From Pontederia crassipes (taxonomy: Eukaryota > Streptophyta > Magnoliopsida > Commelinales > Pontederiaceae), in the NCBI GenBank assembly GCA_030549335.1, contig JAUKPH010000017.1, positions 14,159,501 to 14,223,500 on the forward strand: a DNA stretch of 64,000 nucleotides. Direction: 5' to 3'. The notes below the pieces were generated by a model. It was not told the DNA's origin. It saw nothing but the letters and a program-made list of their open reading frames with translations, and ran no database searches. Position 1 is the stretch's first letter; each line of letters opens with the position of its first letter. The position numbers and the translations under genes were made by a program. Shown here in pieces: positions 12,854 through 24,583 of the stretch.

Positions 12854-13006
12854 TCACCAAGATGCGACCTTTGAGTTCTGAACAAAAGCAGCAGAACAAA
12901 GAAGGAACGCAACGAAGGCGAAGATGCCCAAGACCACCATCAGAGATATCCCCGCAACTGCAAGATCCAAAGCCGCCTGGAGGAGAGAGAAAACACAACC
13001 GCCCAT
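12854..13006 (-). CDS. Possible 50-residue membrane peptide
   Basis: An ATG at 13006-13004 opens a frame ending in TGA at 12856-12854. The peptide starts MGGCVFSLLQAALDLAVAGI and is strongly hydrophobic over residues 12-41 (one long or two short membrane spans). It ends QNSKVASW. Codons are GC-rich compared with the flanks. The upstream minus strand is CT/GA-rich, like the plant leaders elsewhere in this window. A CTCCTCCAG that looks like a 3' splice site lies at codons 7-10, but the matching donor would leave an intron under 50 nt, so I prefer uninterrupted reading. I do not recognise the family and assign no function. It could be the first exon of a larger product. Confidence 0.5.
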   Translation of the reverse strand: MGGCVFSLLQAALDLAVAGISLMVVLGIFAFVAFLLCSAAFVQNSKVASW

Positions 13007-13402
13007 AGGATTTACCTGGCCACCTCCCTTCGATCCCTGCCTCTCTCTCTCTTTCTCTCTGCTTACTTCTTCCTATTTCCTTCCTGTTAAGGTGAATAAG
13101 AAGAAGAGTAGTCGATCAGGAGATGAATCCAAATAGGGGAGCAGGCGACAACACGGAGAAGAGAACAAAGAACAGAGGAACAGATGGCCGTGACACAGGG
13201 CGCAGAGTGGGACGGTCATTAGGGAAAAGGGAGAGGGGTATTTAGGGAATTACAGGGAAATTTTGGGTCGGGCAGTTAAATTGCCGTTGGGGTGAAGAAA
13301 TGAAGCAAACGATGTTGGTCAGCGGTAAAAAATTCTGAATTTCTTTACACGAGCTCACTACAGCATTAAGTCTTGTAATTAACATGGAAAAATTTTGATT
13401 AA
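13007..13402 (-). promoter_or_regulatory. Leader and promoter region of the peptide gene
   Basis: About 13025-13140 is a CT/GA-rich stretch suited to a 5' leader. Next comes G-rich sequence near 13190-13290. No TATA box was placed. Confidence 0.3.
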
Positions 13403-13809
13403 CATAAGTGTCAAACTTTTGACTTTTTTAGATATTTTTCTTTATTAATAGTTTAGATAACGAGTATTAAGCACTTTTCGTATGATTTTACACATACTTT
13501 TTTTTAATTTTTTCGATATATTTCTTCATTAATAATTTAAATAGTCATCATTTATAATAAAAATATGATTCAAATCATCAACGCTGATTATACTTATCAT
13601 TTTTAAAATTTTACGAACTTATGCATATTATTATCCTTGATAATAGATATAATCATTTTATATAACTTTTTTACGCTATAAAACTATTCTTTTTTGTTAT
13701 TATATCTTTTAAAATATTGATGAAAAAATATATTGAAAAAAAATAAAGAAAAATGTGTGCAAAGTCGTTTGACACGCGCTTCACACGGAAAACACTTTGA
13801 CACTTACAT
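13403..13809. mobile_element. MITE, about 407 bp
   Basis: The ends are inverted repeats: CATAAGTGTCAAACTTTT on the left against ATGTAAGTGTCAAAGTGTT on the complement of the right. Both are flanked by TTAA. The interior is AT-rich and non-coding. The superfamily is undecided: TA- or TTA-type targets would fit Tc1/mariner or PIF/Harbinger. Confidence 0.5.
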
Positions 13810-13816
13810 TAAATCA

Positions 13817-13839
13817 TATATATATATATATATATATAT
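13817..13839. repeat. AT microsatellite
   Basis: Uninterrupted TA dinucleotides immediately beyond the MITE. Confidence 0.9.
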
Positions 13840-14220
13840 TGATAAAATAGGCATGTGAAGTGCCTACTGCTTCACACTATGTGAAGCGCAACCCGAATCG
13901 TCCAGATGAGATAGAAGAAAGCACGCGATAGATGCTATCAAGGTGTGATCCATCGGATGGCATACATCTTGCAAGATTTGTATCAGACATTACTCCTTAT
14001 CGATATATTCTTCCTTCTTCTTCTCCGAGATTGCGCCTAGGCCAACATGGCCTCCTTATGAACACAACATGGAGGAGGATGATGGGCACATCGAGAATAA
14101 GGAGCAGCTGCAATAAGACGAATATGATGGCGATGGCGAGGGTAGCCATGAGTCAACGATCAAGGATGTGATGGGGGTGGAGTTGGGGAAGGCCAGAAGG
14201 ATGATGCCGAAGAGGACAAC

Positions 14221-14652
14221 TATTACGAAAAGGGGGAAAGATGGATCGCACGAAATACAGAAGAACGCGAAGAGGAAAAAAATGACGGCGGCTCTTTGTT
14301 ATGGAATAATGATGATTACAAGGATGGATATCTGTTTAGACCCCTAGGGAGTTTATATAGACACTCCATTTGACAGATGATAGGAATTACATACGGACTG
14401 GGACTCTAAATAAATCCACTGAAAATAGGACACCTATCTCGTGATAAAAAAATAAATCAAATCCGAATCACATACAGAATACCCCTAAAAATTTTCGCTC
14501 AGGGGGCTCCGCCCCCTTGCAACCCCTGGATCCCCCCTTTGACCCCCCACAGGCTCGCTGACCGGGCAGCGAGACCCCCGTAGGGGAATTCTGCTGAAGC
14601 GTTTGACTATGTAGGGGGACCAACTGGGTTCAGATTCAAAGCATTATTAACA
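14221..14652 (-). repeat. 3' LTR of the copia element
   Basis: 432 bp. It ends TTAACA like its partner, but the outer TG has decayed to TA. It contains the GC-rich hairpin GGGGGCTCCGCCCCC and C-runs near 14510-14580, unusual in this AT-rich region. Confidence 0.9.
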
Positions 14653-14727
14653 AATCTCCACCTTGACTTGAATCATCTTCAGAGCACAAAAGCACGTCAC
14701 GCCGCCGTCAGTCCCATCTTGAAGCTA

Positions 14728-17700
14728 TTACCAAGTATTTATGTTAAGCAAGTCCAAATAATATTGGAACTTACCATAAGGAACAGATTTGGTGAACATA
14801 TCAACTGAATTGTCTTCAGTGCCAATCTTCTTCACCTTGATCCTCTTCTCAGTGCGGATGAAGTGATATCTGACATCAATGTGTTTGGTTCTTTCATGAT
14901 GTACTTGATCCTTGGCTAAACATATTGCACTCAGACTGTCACAGTGCACTATAGTCTGCTCCTGATGTAATCTGAGATCTCCAATTAAGCCTTTTAACCA
15001 GATGCCTTCCTTGGCAGCTTCTGTCAGTGCCATGTATTCAGCCTCTGTGGTGGACAATGTAACTGATGGCTGAAGTGTAGCCTTCCAACTAATAACTGAA
15101 CTGCCCAAAGTGAAGACATAGTCTGTCATAGATCGTCTTCCATCAACATCTCCAGCATAATCTGAATCTGAGTATCCTGCAATCAAACACTCTTTATCAC
15201 TTCTGCAGATGAGGCCAATATCAGATGTTCCTCTCAGATACCGAAAAATTCGCTTCACTGCTTGCCAGTGCTCCTTTCCTGGATTGCTCATGAATTTGCT
15301 GACAACATTGACTGCATGAGCAATGTCCAGTCTTGTGCAAACTATGACATACATCAGACTTCCAACTGCACTAGCATATGGAACCCGAGACATGTACTCC
15401 TTTTCTGCTTCTGACTTTGGTGCGAAGGCAACAGAAAGATGAACATTTGCAGCTGATGGAGTATTCAAAGACTTCGCTCCAGACATTCCAAACCTGGATA
15501 AAATCTTCTCAATATAACTTTTCTGAGATAAGAAGAGTTTACTCTGTGCGCGATCCCTTAGAATTTCTATCTCCAGAATCTTCTGTGCTGCACCAAGATC
15601 CTTCATGTCGAATTCTGCACTGAGGAGCTTCTTCAGATTTTGAATGTTTGTCATATCTCTGGCAGCAATAAGCATATTATCAACATACAAGAGCAGATAG
15701 ATGGTGGAGCCTTCCTTCACCTTCTTGTGATATACACAGCAATCATAGGGACTTCGACTGAATCCCTTACTGATCATGAAGCTGTCGAACCTCTTGTACC
15801 ATTGTCTGAGAGACTGTTTCAAGTCATACAGAGATTTTTTCAGACTGCAAACTTGATTCTCCTTTTCTGGAATGGAGAATCCCTCTGGTTGGCTCATAAG
15901 AATGTCTTCTTCAAGTTCTCCATGGAGGAAAGCAGTTTTCACATCTAGTTGCTCGAGCTCTAAATTCTGATGTGCTACAAGAGCAAGTAGCACCCTGATA
16001 GAAGTATGTCTGACAACAGGTGAGAATATTTCATTGTAGTCCACACCTTCTTTCTGACTATAACCTTTAGCAACCAGTCGTGCTTTGTATCTCGTGCCTT
16101 CAACTCCTGGAATTTCTGCTTTCTTCTTGAAGATCCATTTACATCCAACAACCTTCCTGCCTTTAGGCAACTTGACCAGCTCCCATGTCTGATTCTTGTG
16201 AAGAGATTCCATCTCCTCACCCATAGCAGCGATCCACTGTTCAGATTCGGCACATGTGATGGCATCCCTATAAGAGGACGGCTCTAGGGACTCCACATCT
16301 TCAGCTACCTGTAGTGCATAAGCAACCATGTCCTCGAAACCATATCGCTTAGGAGGACCCACTTCTCTGCGAAGACGTCTAGCAGTAATTGACTCCTCTT
16401 CAGGTTGCTCATCAGATTCTTCGCCTTCTGGTTCTGCTTCTTAATGTGATCCTTCAACATCATCCTCAGTTGGAGTGATTTCAACCTCCACCTGTTTACT
16501 GACACTCTCTTCAGCCTCCACCTTCAACTGAAGCATTGATGCTTCATCAAAGGTCACGCTTCTGCTGTGGATGACTTTGTGTTCTGAAGGAGACCAGATT
16601 CTGTAGCCCTTCACTCCTGCACCATATCCCATGAACACCCCTTCTTTGGCCCTTGGCTCCAACTTCCCTTCACTGACGTGATAGTATGCTGGACAACCAA
16701 AAACTTTCAGACAAGTATAATCAGCAGAATTTCCTGACCATACCTCAGTTGGAGTCTTGAGATCAATCGCAGTCGCCGAACTTTGATTCACCAAGTAGCA
16801 AGCTGTGTTAACAGCTTCAGCCCAGAATGTCCTATTTAGGCCAGCGTTAGAGAGCATGCACATTGCCCTCTCCAGAAGTGTCATGTTCATTCGTTCTGCA
16901 ACTCCATTCTGCTGTGGAGTATCTCTGACTGTACGATGTCTGGCAATGCCTTCATCTTTGTAGAACTGGTCGAATTCGGCAGAACAGAATTCCAAACCAT
17001 TGTCAGTACGAAGACGCTTCACTTTCTTCGACGACTGATTTTCCACCAGAACCTTCCACTGCTTGAAGGCCTTGAAGGACTCACTCTTGTGTTTCATCAT
17101 GAATACCCAAGTCATCCTCGAGTAGTCATCAATCACAGATAGGAAGTACCTCTCACCTCTAATGATGGAACACGAGAGGGACCCCAACAATCGGCGTGGA
17201 TGTAGTCAAGTGTCGCATTCGTCCTGTGCACTGCCTTGCCAAACTGAGACCTTCGCTGTTTGCCGAATACGCAGTGCTTGCAAAAGTTTATTTCAGATAT
17301 CTTCTTCTCTCCTAGAAGACCTCGTTTGCTGAGGATATTCATCCCGTTCTGACTCATATGCCCAAGCCGCATGTGCCACAGCCTGGACCTATCTGATTCG
17401 GATAAACTAGCCACTGCAGCAACGCCAGAGACTGTCTTGCCTTGTAATACATACAAGGACTTCTGTCTGACTCCCTTCAGAACTGTAGCATCACCCTTCA
17501 TGACCGTGAGGATGCCTCCAGCAGCATTGATCTGACACCCTTTAAAGTCGAGGACTCCAAGTGATATCAAATTCTTCTTCAGTTGCGGAACATGGCGGAC
17601 ATCTGTCAGCGTCCTCACAAGATTGCCATGAGTCCTGATCTGCACAGAACCGATTCCAACTATCTGACATGACGCGTTATTGCCCATGATGACATTTCCA

Positions 17701-17852
17701 CCGTCAGTCTTCTGATAAGATGAGAACCAATCTTTATTCGGAGTCATGTGATAGGAACACCCCGAATCCAGAACCCAACTATCCTCCAGACATCCTTGAT
17801 CAGAAGCAGCCAGAACCAAATCATCTTCTGAATTCCCTGTTTCATGTGCCAC
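14728..17852 (-). pseudogene. Copia pol: protease, integrase, reverse transcriptase, RNase H
   Basis: Protease region: WVLDSGCSYHMT near 17770. The integrase zinc part has HMRLGH and CKHCVFGK, and its catalytic core shows Asp in YIHADCWGP, Asp in LRTDNGLEF and Glu in NGVAERMN. A frameshift at about 17160 separates the zinc part and first Asp from the rest. An in-frame TAA at about 16441 separates integrase from reverse transcriptase. Reverse transcriptase has KARLVAKGYSQ and DVKTAFLHGELEE, but its catalytic box reads YVDNML instead of the usual two Asp, which should abolish polymerisation. RNase H has SDSDYAGD, STTEAEYMAL and ERTKHIDVRYH, ending at 14728. The changes are mainly C:G to T:A. 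Confidence 0.93.
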
Positions 17853-17872
17853 CGCAGCGACGGGGGCCTTCT

Positions 17873-18635
17873 TCTTCTTCGGACAGTCTTTCTTTCAATG
17901 ACCTGATTCCTTACAGTAATTACAGATGTCCTTCGCAGTGATTTTCTTCTACTTGGATTTGGATTTCTTCGAATTCGATGACTGTCCCTTCTTTACGGTC
18001 GATATCAAACCCGCGACCTGAGTCTCTGCAGAATTTCCAGATGCCTTATGCCGAAGTTCACGAGTATGGAGACTCGATTTTACTTCTTCCAGACTTATAG
18101 TTTCCTTCCCAATAATCATAGACTGAACGAAGTTCTCATATGATGGAGGAAGCGAAACTAACAGAATTAGGGCAGCATCTTCATCCTCGATCTTAACATT
18201 GATATTTCTGAGTTCCATCAACAAAGAATTTAACTGATCAAGATGTTCCTTCAGAGGGGTACCTTCCTGCATGCGGAGAGAGAACAGACGTTGCTTCAAC
18301 AACAACTTGTTGGTGAGAGACTTCGTCATATATAGACTCTCGAGTCTCAACTATAGATCGGTCGCCTTTTCTTCATCTGCGACTTCGATTATCACCTCAT
18401 CCGCCAGACACAACAGAATCATCGAGTGCGCCTTCTCCTCTTGTGCCGCCAAAGTTGCGAGGTCGATCTCTTTTTCTTTGCCCTTCGAGTCTTCCTCCTT
18501 TGGCTTGTTCTTCGACACGTTTGAGAGCGGCGCCCAGACTCCTTGTAGCTTCAAAAGCGCCCGCATCTTAATCTGCCACAATCCGAAACTGTTCCTGCCG
18601 TTGAACTTCTCCACGCTCACGTTGTGCGACGCCAT
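17873..18635 (-). pseudogene. Copia GAG with zinc knuckle
   Basis: It starts at ATG 18635 (MASHNVSVEKFNGRN, the common copia GAG start). A TAG at 18353-18351 interrupts after residue 94. The same frame continues to a TAG at 17951-17949. The zinc knuckle follows as CNYCKESGH-stop-KKDC, where the stop TGA replaces the usual Trp of the CCHC motif. All three stops are explained by single transitions. Confidence 0.9.
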
Positions 18636-18686
18636 CTCCCTGTTGATCGAGAATCGTCGACAAACCTTAAGGCTCTGATACTAATT

Positions 18687-19117
18687 TGTGACGAAAAGAG
18701 GGAAATATGGATCGCACGAAATACAGAAGAACGCGAAGAGGAAAAAAATGGCGGCGGCTCTTTGTTATGGAATAATGATGATTACAAGGATGAGTCTCTG
18801 TTTAGACTCCTAGGGAGTTTATATAGGCACTCCCTTTGACAGATGATAGGAATTACATATGGAATGAGACTTTAAATAAATCTCCTGAAAATAGGACACC
18901 TATCTCGTGATAAAGAAATAAATAAAATCCGAATCACATACAGAATACCCCTAAAAATTTTCGCTCAAGGGGCTCCCCCCCTTGCAACCCCTGGATCCCC
19001 CCCTTGACCCCCCACAGGCTCGTCGACCGGGCAGCGAGACCTCTGTAGAGGAATTCTGCTGAAGCGCCTGACTATATAGGGAGACTAACTAGGTTCAAAT
19101 TCAAGGCATTCTTAACA
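18687..19117 (-). repeat. 5' LTR of the copia element
   Basis: 431 bp, TGTGACG..TTAACA. It pairs with 14221-14652 with scattered substitutions. Primer-binding site at 18671-18683 on its inner side. Confidence 0.92.
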
Positions 19118-19299
19118 ACAACCTTGAAGACGGCCATGAGGAAGAGCATGGAAGCAAGGCAGTAGGGAAGAGGCATGCCAGGAGGAGGGCCCAAAGGAGA
19201 GAGAGAGAAGGGGGGATGGATCGGCACCCGTCGCATGCCTTCTTATGAGCCATCGGAGCTAGTTTGAACGATTTGAATCGCGCTTCACACTATGAAGTG

Positions 19300-20291
19300 G
19301 CACACCCAATTTACTTATATTAAATGAAGTTGACTTATAAATGTAACTAAGAAGGAGAGTGCCTTAGTTGTTGAAGAGTGTCTTAGTTGTTGAGTTTGAT
19401 GTGCTCATCAATTTTTTTAAAAACTTGAGAGTAATATCGATTATTTTATATTCTTAACACTCCCTCTCACGTGTGGATTATTGACAACTTTTGTCTAACC
19501 CACTCCACCACATGAATAATAAATAAAGAAAATATTTTCTTTTAATAAGAGATTAACGAAATTCGAACCCTTAATATTATGTTGAAAATTGATGTGCTAT
19601 CCAATTTTTCTAAAAACTTAAGTCTAAAAAGTAATATCAATTATTTTATATTCTTAACATTACTAATTTCTCATCAGAGAACCGATAGTGCTCAGTTATG
19701 TTGCTATCCTTTTTTCGCATTGTTTGTTCCACGCGTCCATAGAACTCCATTTACTAGCAAGCAAGATTAAGACGCATACAGTTAGAAAGCTAATTTTCGT
19801 TCGTGGATAAGAAACCATCTCTCACAGTAAGAACATGTCTCTATTTTTGGATACACAATACCATGATATCTATAGTAAGAATCGGCTATCTAGTTTACGA
19901 TTGGCATTGCCCAAACCTTCTAGAAGAATCCATTGCTTTTGTTCATGTTGCAATAAGCCTTGCCCACAGATGTTTCTTTTTCTTTAATATATGCACCTTC
20001 AATGAATTTATTCCTGCCCATTTACTTTATGTCGTCTTCTTCAGCTGCACCAAGGATCTGTTTGCAGCAGTCATTACTTATTTAATATGCCCGATGTCCA
20101 GGCATGCAAGAATCGATTCTCTGTGTTGCTCTTTCGGAAGTCCAAAACATGTCACACCTGAAAAAAATGTCAATGAAAGAAGTATAAAATAGGTTCATTC
20201 AAATGATCAAAATGCGATACCTGAAACATTTTTTTGCGACCTGCCATCAAAATCCGTTCTTTAGCTTAGCAAGCATCCATCTCAATGTAGT
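19300..20291. other. Intergenic; likely includes the 3' UTR of the chaperonin gene
   Basis: Two diverged copies of an AT-rich unit ending TATTTTATATTCTTAAC lie near 19390-19460 and 19580-19660. The part close to 20291 is downstream of the chaperonin stop and may be its 3' UTR. The plus-strand reading frames here show no family features. Confidence 0.5.
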
Positions 20292-23200
20292 TCATAGGGG
20301 AAAGCGACGTGACCGTCGAGCAAAATCGAGAGGTGGAAAAACTCCAGGTGTTCTCGGCATATTCGACATTTGTTTTGGAATTGGCATTCTTGGAAGAAAA
20401 GGTTGCGTTTGCTTTCCATCAACAATTACCAGATCGGATGTGAGGAACGTTTTCGCAACTGCAGCAGCGTGCTGCAAACAACACCTGACCACCTGCTTCC
20501 GCATGAAGAAATGTTAGGGTGGATAGAAATATTGAAAAATTTGATTCCTACAGAGAACACAAGAACCAAGGTCTACATGCACTCGACCAGTCAACCTTCC
20601 ATGCAAAAGAATTTGCTTTGCGTAAATGCTGAATACAATGTTCATCACCAGTATGACAATTCTAGAATGTGTTGTAAAGAATTCTGTGCTCTGAAATATC
20701 TATTTATATTACCTTGGATGGGTCTATAATTCCAGCAAGTAGCAAGTCCTCATAACAATTTTTAGCTGCATTATAACCATACCCTATCTGACCAATGGAT
20801 AACACCTGAGAGAGTAGTAACTTCAATTAGTGTTGAACATGTGACAGTGAGTGAAGTCAAAAGTACAATGATAAGTACTAGATTTCGCATGGTTTCCAGC
20901 ACACCTTTTCGACTACAACATCTCCATTTACACCAGAATTTTTTGCTATTAGCTTCAAGGGGTAGCTTAATGCACGCTTAAATATGTCAGCACCAATCTG
21001 CAAGAAAATTGGCATTACATAATACATAAAAAAAAAGCTGAGATTGTCATCAAAACAGGAAAAGAAAAATTCTGATTGAATAACTGTACATATAAGATTT
21101 CTCTTGTAGTTTTGATGTTTATTTGTAGAAAAGGTATCTCCAGGGCTATAAAAGTTGCTCAAAGGTGAAGCTTTGATACTCGTGTGTGCAGCAAAATAAT
21201 CTTGATTAAGCTTAAATTTCACCATGCCATTGTTAAACACAAATATAAGTCATGTCTTCTTGCTTACAAAAACTTCCACGCCTTCTCAAAACAAAAAACT
21301 CCAATGCTTTCTCAAAAAAAAAAAAAAAACACTTCGATGCCTGTTGTCAATGCATGTTTGTCACAAATATTGCAGATAAAGAAAGTGAGAAAAAGTAATC
21401 ACCTTTTGTTCTTCATTATCCAGAGAGTCCCTTATATTATTGACCTTTGTGGATAATCTTAATAAGGTGCACCCACCACCAACTACAACACCTTCCTCAA
21501 TAGCTGCCTGTAGCAACATGTAAATACTGATGAGGATAAGACACCAAGGTTAAGAATCATCATGCTGCCTTACCTTTGTTGCATTGAGAGCATCTTCAAT
21601 TCTCAATTTTTTGTCTTTCAATTCAACAACTGTCTGAGCACCAACCTGCACATTATTTCAGCATAAAAATGCCCTTGCTCAAATGAGACAGATGGACGAG
21701 AGTAGAAAATCAACTTGTATAACAAAGCATAACATTTCACCTGAATGATTGCAATGCTGCCACTTAATCTTGCTATCCTCTCATTGAGAATCTTCTTTTG
21801 AAAATTTTCTTCAGAGTTCTAGACCATAATATCACATTTTAGAAAGGAAGAACACAGTTCTCACTGGAAACAGCAGTTGGTGCAAGCATTCTATCTATAC
21901 TAACAATTGAATCCAACAATGGTCGAGGACTTCAGTGAAGTTCCAAAATCATTCTTTGTTTATTAAAGTTCCAAAATTTTTGTTCATGACAGAGGAAAGC
22001 ATACTGTCAAAGATATTATCTTACTGTACTTTATTAGATTCAATTATCTGACTTCATAAAGCTTTTGTTTTTTTGAGAAAATTCATAAAGCTATTTTACA
22101 GTTTCTTTGAAATGCTAAAGACAACCATTTTGATAGGTGCTGTTTCAGGAGGAAAAAACCATAAATCAGTTTCTCAAAGTACAGACAATTGTTTCCATTA
22201 GAGAAGAATATAATAACTAATTGGTTAAAGTTTATCTCAATGGAATTGTTGGAACATGCTGAAGTCCTACACTTCATTCTCAAGAGGATAAATTCCCTTG
22301 TTGGAGCTTGATACTTGGTGACTCCAATTTAGAGTGGCACAGTATTGGAAAATATTTATGTTGTCTCACCTAATGCTGATGCCTAGGATAACCATCTAGT
22401 ATACAAATCTCAGAAAAAGATACAAATCTTCATTCATCCTTAATAGAATAGGAACGATCAAGTATTGCAATTTGTAGGATGCCTACTTTAAGTAATACAT
22501 GTACCTCAATTAGACTTTTTAGTTGAGTAACTCGCTTCTCCACTTCATGCTGAGTGCTTCCATCTGTAACTAGCAAAGTTGAATCCTTTCTTATTACAAC
22601 CTTTGAAGCAGAACCGAGAACCTCTTTTCCAACCTTCTCAAGAGTTAGTCCCATTGCATCACTGATCACAGTCCCTACAATTTAATTAGACGAGAGAGAG
22701 AGGTGTCCTCATATTAGAGTATGCATGATAACAGATTCAGCAAAATGCACAATTCAAATTATTACAGTATTACCTCCAGTCAAAATAGCAATGTCATTCA
22801 AGTAGTCACTCTTCCGCTCACCAAAAGCAGGAGCTTTGATAGCAGCTGCCTTCAGGACACCCTTGAGTTTATTTCTGATAATTGGAGCCAGAGCTTCCTC
22901 TTTAATATCCTCTGCAATTATTAACAACGGGTATTTCTCTTTGACTGCACTATCCAATATCCTAAACATCTCCTTTGCGTCAACAATTTTTTTATCAACC
23001 AAAAGCACCTGAATAAGACAATACTAAGTATCGAATAGATTGGCATGGTTAACTTCAACAATTCAACTATTTACCTTGCAATTGGTGAACTCCACAGACA
23101 TATCTGCACGATTAGTGACAAAGTAGGGTGATAGGTAACCACGATCAAACTGCATTCCTTCAACTATTTCCAAACTGTTCTCCGTGCCCCGCCCGTTCTC

Positions 23201-24583
23201 AATTCTAACTACACCTTTCTTTCCAACGCTTCTAAAGGCTTCTGCAATCATGTCTCCTACGGCATAATCATTTCCAGCACTAGTTGCTGCAACATCAGCT
23301 ATTTCATTGTCCTCAACCTGCAAAATAATCACTGAACAGTGCCTTTTATATTTATGCACATGGAAAGCACATCTATGGATTGCCATTTTAGAAGGATACA
23401 GGTTCACAAAACTAACAGCTCACTGAGATAGCTCCTCAACAGAATATCCCAAGTTATACATCTTACCTCCCTTGAGAGCAACTTCAGTTCAGAAACAAGA
23501 GATTCACATGTCTTTTCAATTCCTCTTGCAAGCTGAACAGGACTCATTCCAGCAGCTAAGACCTAAATAAGAATTAAGCACTTAGTGATCCTCCAAGCTT
23601 CAATCATTTTACTAATTAGGAAGAACTATTGCTAGAGAGTGAAGGAAAATGCCCATCTTACCTTAACTCCTTCAGAAATCAGGCCTTGAGAGAGGATTAT
23701 TGATGTTGTACAACCATCACCAGCAAGGTCATTCGTCTTCGCGCCAGCTTGCCTCACCAACTTGACACCGACATTCTCCAAAGGATCTTCCAATTCGACC
23801 TTCACAGATTGAAGAATAAAAATGCTTAGGATTTTTTTTTTATCCATTTAGCAGTTACTAGTGCGGGAATATACTGAAATAGGGGAAACATTAACAAAAT
23901 CTAATCTTCTTATCCAAGTCATGCATATTTCTTCGGAAACTCTAAAGTCCAAGGATATATAAAAAACTTTTAAACATTCACCTCTAACAGTATAAAACCT
24001 TATAACCTTATCTCTGGTGTATACCCAAAGATAGTTCTCTGTAAACCTTGACAGTAAGCACACGAATAAGATGCGATTTATATCGGAAAAAATGAGACTT
24101 CTGGATTGTACTCTTAACACTAACAATCTTAGGAGTTCCACACAACCGTCACAGCTATAAATCAAAGAATTGTCACAGACAAGCAATCTCGATGATAAAT
24201 CAAGAAAAAGGGGGACTACTTGATTGGTACCTCTTTCAGCACAGTCTCTCCGTCATTAACAATCTTGGGAGGTCCGTACTTGTTCCCCAGCACCACATTC
24301 CTTCCCTTTGGGCCCAGAGTTACCCCGACCAAGTTCGCGACCAAGTCCACCCCCGCCTGCAATTGCGACAAGAACGGCGTTACAGTCGTGACGGCCATGC
24401 AAAACACGAAGCCAAAAAGAAAAAAAAAATGGAGGTGAGGAATTGGAGGACCTGCAGCTTCTTGGTAGCGGAGAGGTCGCGGTTGAAGTGCAGCTCCTTG
24501 GGGGTGGGTCTGATAGGGAGCCGTCGCCGGGGTGAGAATGGAAGCTGGGGAGCGGTCAGAGGAGCAGGGGGAGCCGAAGACAT
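20292..24583 (-). CDS. CPN60B4: Chloroplast chaperonin-60 beta subunit, beta-4-like, complete
   Basis: Thirteen exons: 24583-24452, 24356-24231, 23799-23662, 23562-23467, 23317-23075, 23008-22774, 22674-22505, 21818-21741, 21645-21574, 21507-21403, 20997-20905, 20805-20713, 20492-20292. All have GT..AG borders and an open frame for 593 aa, close to the family's usual length. The start is the ATG giving MSSAPPAPL; an upstream ATG opens only a tiny frame. Residues 1-30 are Ser/Pro/Arg-rich, as in plastid transit peptides. GroEL-type signatures follow: [13 protein letters not shown], the ATP-binding GDGCTTS (a Cys where Thr or Ser is usual), AFGERKSD, and [16 protein letters not shown] with the catalytic Asp. 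The C-terminus, after SDLVIVDGK, is an extended Pro/Arg-rich tail ([10 protein letters not shown]) instead of the usual short end. That tail marks the Arabidopsis beta-4 subunit, which is needed to fold NdhH of the chloroplast NDH complex. Family assignment is firm; the beta-4 call is strong inference. Confidence 0.95.

Larger units (their letters stand above)
14221..19117 (-). mobile_element. Ty1/copia retrotransposon, 4.9 kb, inactivated
   Basis: LTRs lie at 14221-14652 and 18687-19117. The target duplication ACAAC is at 14216-14220 and 19118-19122. On the minus strand the 5' LTR is followed by a Met-type primer site reading TAGTATCAGAGCC (one change from the TGG form). A purine tract (CAAGGTGGAGAT) precedes the 3' LTR. 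The domain order GAG, protease, integrase, reverse transcriptase, RNase H is typical of copia. At least four in-frame stops and one frameshift interrupt the polyprotein, so the element cannot act alone. Confidence 0.95.
13870..19299. mobile_element. TIR-bordered segment split by the copia insertion
   Basis: The left end (13870) reads CTTCACACTATGTGAAGCGC followed by AACCCGAATCGTC. The complement of the right end (19299) reads CACTTCATAGTGTGAAGCGC followed by GATTCAAATCGTTC. Removing the copia element leaves about 530 bp bounded by these ends. The interior is GC-richer than the flanks and, across the copia site, has an open plus-strand frame rich in Asp/Glu then Arg (GQKDDAEED...EDGHEEEHG). 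That could be a captured gene piece or chance. No target duplication was found, so the superfamily is open. Confidence 0.4.

Noticed and set aside
15378..15948. Two plus-strand frames of 81 and 102 codons
   Set aside because: They are antisense shadows of the copia reverse transcriptase region.
20203..20729. Plus-strand frames over the chaperonin 3' exons
   Set aside because: Shadows of exon 13 and its flank; the minus-strand protein matches the family through to its stop.
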